From: Kangiellaceae bacterium
GTDB lineage: Bacteria > Pseudomonadota > Gammaproteobacteria > Enterobacterales > Kangiellaceae
NCBI GenBank assembly: GCA_030148365.1
Contig: JASBTO010000146.1
Span: 1 to 9,924, forward strand
Reading direction: 5' to 3'
Length of the DNA stretch: 9,924 nucleotides
In this document: in pieces, positions 6,318 to 9,924 of the stretch
Position numbering within the stretch: position 1 is the first letter of the stretch
Layout: each line of letters starts with the position of its first letter
Translations under genes and position numbers: made by a program
The notes under the pieces: model-generated
Told to the model about the DNA's origin: nothing
The model's input: only the letters and a program-made list of their open reading frames with translations
Databases searched by the model: none

Positions 6318-8849
6318 ATGGGTCGTAGTTACCGTCACCGCGTACTCCTGGTCTTCCTGTCGATCATTGTTATCGCCCAGATTTCCATTTTCGTCGCCGT
6401 GCTCGAAACCACCCGCGAAAATGTCATGCAGTCGGCAGCCCAGGAGTTGCAACTGGGTCAACGGGTATTCTCCCGGCTGCTGCAGAGTCGCGGAGAACGC
6501 CTCGCCGCTTCCGTCAATGTGCTCAGTCAGGACGACAGTTTCAAAAAGGCCGTCGCCGTCAATGACGGTGCCACGCTGGATTCGTTGCTGGCCAATCATG
6601 GCGCACGGGTCAATGCCGACCTGACCATGCTGATCGACCGCCAGAATCGCACCATTGCCACCATCGGCACCGGCGACGAGGCGCGAAAATCCTTCATCTT
6701 TCCCTTTACGGGCCTGCTCGATCCGACGGCCGAAAAGACCCCTGCCGGTAAAACGGATACGGAAGTGGCGGCGACGAAGCAGTCTGTGGCAGAGCCGCTT
6801 GCCGAAGAACCAACGATCACCGAACAAACCATTACCGGGGAGGCTGCCGAAACCGAGGCACCGGAACCCGCTTATAACCAGTACGTTTCTGAAGAACTGA
6901 TGGCGTCTTCCTACGTCACCCTCGACGAGCATGCCTACCAGGTCACCCTGTCGCCGATTTTTTCGCCCAAATGGATCGGCTGGGTCTCCCTCGGCTTCGA
7001 AATTGATGACGCCCTCGCCCGGGACATCCGTTCGTTGACCTCGTTGGAGGTCACTTTCTTCAAAGGCGACAGCGCCAACCTCGAACTTGTCGCCTCGACC
7101 CTGCCCGAAGAGGCGCGCACCCAATTGCGGCAAACCGCTCGGGCGGGATGGAAAACCGATGGTCCCGCAAGCGCCATCTGGCAAGTATTGCTCGGCGATG
7201 AGGAATATATTACTACGGTCAAATCCTTCAGCCGGACCAATATCGACCTGAAAGCGGTACTGCAAACGTCCGTTACTTCGGCCATGGCGCCCTACAACGA
7301 ACTCAAGTTTCAACTCTTCACCATTTTTCTGGTCACCATTGTCAGTTCGGTGTTACTCGCCATCGCCCTGTCGCGGGGTATCACCCAGCCGGTCCAGATC
7401 CTGGTCAACGCCGCCCGTCGCATTCAGCAGGGGCATTATGACGAAGCTATCCGGCTCGATCGGAAGGATGACCTGGGTGAACTGGCAAAAACCCTGAACG
7501 GCATGCAGGATGGCATTGCCGAACGGGAAGATCGCATCCTGTACCAATCCAGCCATGACGCCCTCACCGGCCTGCCGAACCGCGCCGCGGTTGATCGGCA
7601 ACTGACAAAAGCCATCGAGCATGCATCGGCTACCGACACTTCCTTTGCCGTCTTGCTGATGGATCTGAACCGGTTCAAGGAAATCAATGACACCCTGGGT
7701 CACCAGATTGGTGATCAGGTCCTGATTGAAACCGCCCGCCGACTGACTTATTGCTCCAGAGAGAAAGATACGGTGGCCCGTCTCGGCGGGGATGAATTCC
7801 TGCTGATAGCGGAGATTGAGGATACTGAAGCGGCCAAAGTGATCATCCGCCGGTTTCAGGAAGAACTGGAAAAACCCTTCATCATTGACGATATCAATAT
7901 CCATATGGAAGTTTGCCTGGGCATGTCTATCTACGACGAACACGGCAAAAACATTGAAGACCTGCTGCGGCGGGCCGATATCGCCATGTACGACGCCAAG
8001 GATGCCCTGTCCCGGTGGGCAATTTACCAGTCCGGCCAGGAAGAAGAGCATCTTCGCAAGCTGGCGCTGGTCAACGACTTACATCAGGCCATCCGTGAAG
8101 ATCACCTGTTCGTGCACTATCAGCCAAAGCTATTATTTGATTCAACGGAAGAGACCTTGCCCCGGGTTGAAGCACTGGTTCGATGGCAACATCCGGAACG
8201 GGGCATGATCCCGCCGGATGAATTTATTGCACTGGCAGAGAAAGCCGGCAATATCCGCCCGTTAACGGAATGGGTTCTGAGAGAAGTGGTCGAGCAAATT
8301 GTCAGTTGGAAAAGTCAGGGCCTGGAAGTGAATGTTGCGGTCAACCTTTCCGCACTGGATCTGATGGATGCCGATTTACCCGAAACCATCGAAGCGCTGT
8401 TGGCGAGCCGCGGTCTGACGTCGGAAAACCTGACTATCGAAATCACCGAAAGCGCCATCATGATGGATGCCCGGCAAGCCGGCTTCGTATTGCAGAAACT
8501 CAAGGATCTCGGATTGCGACTGGCCATCGATGATTTCGGCACCGGTCATGCCTCACTGGCGCAGCTAAAACGGTTACCGGTTGACGAGCTCAAAATAGAC
8601 AAGTCTTTCGTGACCAATATGTCGGACAATCCCGACGATCAGATTATCGTCCGCTCGACCATTGAACTTGGCCATAACATGGGGCTGGAAGTGATCGCTG
8701 AAGGCGTCGAGACGATGCAATGCTGGTCACTGCTGAAATCCTATCAATGCAACATGGCTCAGGGATTTTTGTTCAGCAAACCTCTGCCGCCGGATGAAAT
8801 CTTCGCCTGGCTTAACGAGCAACCTGAAACGGTCGGTGGCGTAGCCTGA
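6318..8849 (+). CDS. Membrane-bound GGDEF-EAL cyclic-di-GMP enzyme with dCache-like sensor
   Basis: An 843-residue bifunctional candidate for making and breaking cyclic-di-GMP at the inner membrane. Order: transmembrane helix 9-29; periplasmic sensor about 30-328, resembling the dCache_3 type (ELQLGQRVFSRLLQSR, then LANHGARVNADLTMLID); second transmembrane helix about 331-352; HAMP linker about 353-405; GGDEF domain from HDALTGLPNR (413) on; EAL domain about 585-830. The cyclase site GGDEF (490-494) is intact, and REKD (481-484) five residues before it is a proper inhibitory I-site. The phosphodiesterase residues are all present: E618 of EAL, N676, E711, D738-D739, K759, E795/E798 and Q815. 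Both activities are therefore possible; which one dominates cannot be told. Residues 135-186 of the sensor are a Glu/Thr/Ala-rich low-complexity insertion. The ATG at 6318 was chosen for GGGAG eight bases upstream; a TTG at 6240 and an ATG at 6288 are in frame but lack a ribosome binding site. It stands alone, divergent from the TIR gene. Confidence 0.95.
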   Translation: MGRSYRHRVLLVFLSIIVIAQISIFVAVLETTRENVMQSAAQELQLGQRVFSRLLQSRGERLAASVNVLSQDDSFKKAVAVNDGATLDSLLANHGARVNADLTMLIDRQNRTIATIGTGDEARKSFIFPFTGLLDPTAEKTPAGKTDTEVAATKQSVAEPLAEEPTITEQTITGEAAETEAPEPAYNQYVSEELMASSYVTLDEHAYQVTLSPIFSPKWIGWVSLGFEIDDALARDIRSLTSLEVTFFKGDSANLELVASTLPEEARTQLRQTARAGWKTDGPASAIWQVLLGDEEYITTVKSFSRTNIDLKAVLQTSVTSAMAPYNELKFQLFTIFLVTIVSSVLLAIALSRGITQPVQILVNAARRIQQGHYDEAIRLDRKDDLGELAKTLNGMQDGIAEREDRILYQSSHDALTGLPNRAAVDRQLTKAIEHASATDTSFAVLLMDLNRFKEINDTLGHQIGDQVLIETARRLTYCSREKDTVARLGGDEFLLIAEIEDTEAAKVIIRRFQEELEKPFIIDDINIHMEVCLGMSIYDEHGKNIEDLLRRADIAMYDAKDALSRWAIYQSGQEEEHLRKLALVNDLHQAIREDHLFVHYQPKLLFDSTEETLPRVEALVRWQHPERGMIPPDEFIALAEKAGNIRPLTEWVLREVVEQIVSWKSQGLEVNVAVNLSALDLMDADLPETIEALLASRGLTSENLTIEITESAIMMDARQAGFVLQKLKDLGLRLAIDDFGTGHASLAQLKRLPVDELKIDKSFVTNMSDNPDDQIIVRSTIELGHNMGLEVIAEGVETMQCWSLLKSYQCNMAQGFLFSKPLPPDEIFAWLNEQPETVGGVA

Positions 8850-8898
8850 TCGAAAAGGTTCATCGGAATGTGCGAGGGCCTTGCCGCTGCCCTGCACT

Positions 8899-9288
8899 TT
8901 ACATCTGATGTAATATTTCCACCGCTTTTTCAAAGTCCGTGCAGGATCGGAATTTCAGGCCCTTGTGCCGGGCCAGTAATTCAAAAAACTCTCCATTCGA
9001 GAAGTTACTGTTTTCGCCATCAAGAAACACAATGTGCTTGGACAGCGCGCAAGGTTCCGCCGTGCATATATCGATCAGTTTGAACAAATCGGCATCCCGC
9101 ATTACCTGCCAGTCGGCATCGCGAAGATCGATCATGATCCGGTCCGGCGCGTCTTTGGAGAATACCAGGCGATTCAACAGATCGCGGCTCGTCTCGAAGT
9201 CGAGTTCGCCATGGGGAGAAACCTGGGTGAATGCCCCAACGGGGACTATCTTGACATTTTTGGGTACATCGGGAGTGTTGGCGCCCAT
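8899..9288 (-). CDS. Small STAS-like protein (tentative)
   Basis: A 129-residue cytoplasmic protein that I cannot assign firmly. After an N-terminal strand (KIVPVGAFTQV, 12-22) it shows GELDFETSRDLLNRLV (27-42), then the strand DRIMIDLRDAD (49-59), a helix near RDADLFKLIDI, the strand KHIVFLDG and a closing helix EKAVEILHQM. This alternation of strands and helices, with the 'iDLrda' strand and the final 'A..iL' helix, recalls STAS domains of anti-sigma-factor antagonists. The usual phosphorylatable Ser in a 'D-S' loop is not evident, so a partner-switch role is doubtful. The ATG at 9288 has no strong ribosome binding site close by (GGGA is about 15 bases away), leaving the start uncertain. 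It converges on the GGDEF-EAL gene with about 50 bases between stop codons, and lies 200 bases after the PH-domain gene on the same strand. Confidence 0.6.
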   Translation of the reverse strand: MGANTPDVPKNVKIVPVGAFTQVSPHGELDFETSRDLLNRLVFSKDAPDRIMIDLRDADWQVMRDADLFKLIDICTAEPCALSKHIVFLDGENSNFSNGEFFELLARHKGLKFRSCTDFEKAVEILHQM

Positions 9289-9488
9289 ATATTTCTGTCA
9301 TCCCTTTCTGAAATTGCGCAGCGAGTTTTACGGACTCATGATATTCCTATTTCACCAAGGGCTCCATCGAATTGGGTCACAGTTTCCCGAAAGTTTCCGA
9401 GTGCGCATTATTCGCAAAATGATTCGTAATCACAACGACCCGCCGACCTCGGCCCCAAGCGCCGGAAAAGTATCGTTTTACAGGATCC
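9289..9488. other. Intergenic leader of the STAS-like gene
   Basis: These 200 bases between the PH-domain gene and the STAS-like gene contain a short direct repeat (AGTTTCC at 9381-9387 and 9392-9398, eleven bases apart) and an AT-rich part near 9340-9355. I saw no clear terminator after the PH-domain gene and no promoter with good hexamers. Confidence 0.35.
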
Positions 9489-9924
9489 TTATCCGCCCGG
9501 ATTCTGTGATCGGGCCGGCAGTTTTTCTTCGATACGCAAAAGCGCACTGTGGATATCCGCAAGCAGGCGCTCGGTCGATGCGGGGATATCCTGCGGGCTG
9601 TCCTGGTTGGCAGCCGATGCATGACTCATCCGGTCACGCTGCTCCAGCACCGCTTCACGGAATTCGTCAGGCTCGACCACCCCGATCAGACTCACCAAGG
9701 CTCCGGTACCGGACTGGCCCGCGGTTTCCACACTGAGTTTTTTCAGATCGAAATAGCGCATCAGTGGCCCCTGCACCATGCCGAGATCCGTTATCTTTTC
9801 CAGCGGTATGGTTTTTTCGGTGCGCACAAACACGCCCTTCTTGACTCGCAAGTTGCGATTGGTCAGCACACACTCCATACGCGCCAGGTGCTTGCGGGTG
9901 ATCCAGAGTCCCAGCAGCAGCCAG
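9489..9924 (-). CDS. PH-domain membrane protein (YdbS/YdbT-like), C-terminal part, cut by window edge
   Basis: The visible 144 residues are the C-terminal part of a bacterial PH (bPH_2) protein; the reading frame is open to the window end, so the start lies beyond it. The first residues, WLLLGLWI, look like the end of a transmembrane helix, followed by the basic TRKHLAR. The PH domain follows with ECVLTNRNLRVKKGVFV, then KTIPLEKITDLGMVQGPLMR, and the typical strand LSVETAGQSG, ending with EPDEFREAVLEQRD. Such proteins sit in the inner membrane with a cytoplasmic PH-like domain; their ligands are largely unknown. The last 45 or so residues are polar and contain a probable helix (STERLLADIHSALLRIEEKL). 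An ATG at 9878 lies inside the conserved domain and is not the true start. Confidence 0.85.
   Translation of the reverse strand, partial: WLLLGLWITRKHLARMECVLTNRNLRVKKGVFVRTEKTIPLEKITDLGMVQGPLMRYFDLKKLSVETAGQSGTGALVSLIGVVEPDEFREAVLEQRDRMSHASAANQDSPQDIPASTERLLADIHSALLRIEEKLPARSQNPGG

Noticed and set aside
6276..7313. 345-codon open frame on the minus strand
   Set aside because: Antisense to the GGDEF-EAL sensor region, glycine- and arginine-rich with no domain pattern.
8875..8893. Hairpin AGGGC...GCCCT between convergent genes as a terminator
   Set aside because: Only a 5-bp stem with a nine-base loop and no U tract on either strand.
8899..8913. Inverted repeat TTACATC-T-GATGTAA
   Set aside because: Symmetric but overlaps the last codons of the STAS-like gene; the single-base loop cannot form a hairpin and nothing else supports a site.
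9381..9398. Direct repeat AGTTTCC spaced by eleven bases as an activator site
   Set aside because: Only two 7-base units, with no recognisable promoter at a fitting distance; noted in the intergenic entry but not claimed as a site.

Overview
The window looks like chromosomal DNA from a free-living, probably aquatic or soil gammaproteobacterium. This rests on a large outer-membrane TonB-dependent receptor, a membrane GGDEF-EAL protein with a dCache_3-like sensor of the kind common in that class, a bacterial PH-domain protein, REP-like intergenic repeats and moderately GC-rich coding. I cannot name a genus.

Layout. All genes but one lie on the minus strand. From the left: (1) 1-616, the N-terminal 205 residues of an FAD-dependent amine-oxidase-type oxidoreductase, cut by the window edge; (2) 617-1222, a gene-free stretch of about 600 bases with an AT-rich block, two adjacent REP-like hairpins and, at its right end, the terminator of the next gene; (3) 1223-4150, a complete 975-residue TonB-dependent receptor; (4) 4367-5852, a compact pair in which a membrane-anchored TIR-domain protein (301 aa) is followed 49 bases later by a small NlpC/P60 papain-fold protein (176 aa) without signal peptide, with a near-consensus sigma-70-type promoter ahead of the pair; (5) 6318-8849, the only plus-strand gene, an 843-residue cyclic-di-GMP enzyme with both GGDEF and EAL active sites intact; (6) 8899-9288, a small STAS-like protein convergent with it; (7) 9489-9924, the C-terminal part of a PH-domain membrane protein running off the right edge.

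How they fit together. Most are independent units. The receptor has its own strong ribosome binding site and its own terminator. The GGDEF-EAL gene is divergent from the TIR gene, with 465 bases between them. The part most worth attention is the TIR plus NlpC/P60 pair: one protein joins a cytoplasmic TIR domain that keeps the glutamate used by NAD-cleaving TIR domains to a transmembrane helix and a beta-rich exported domain, and its partner is a cytoplasmic cysteine-peptidase-fold protein. A stress- or phage-response role is possible, but that is inference only; nothing here proves defence.
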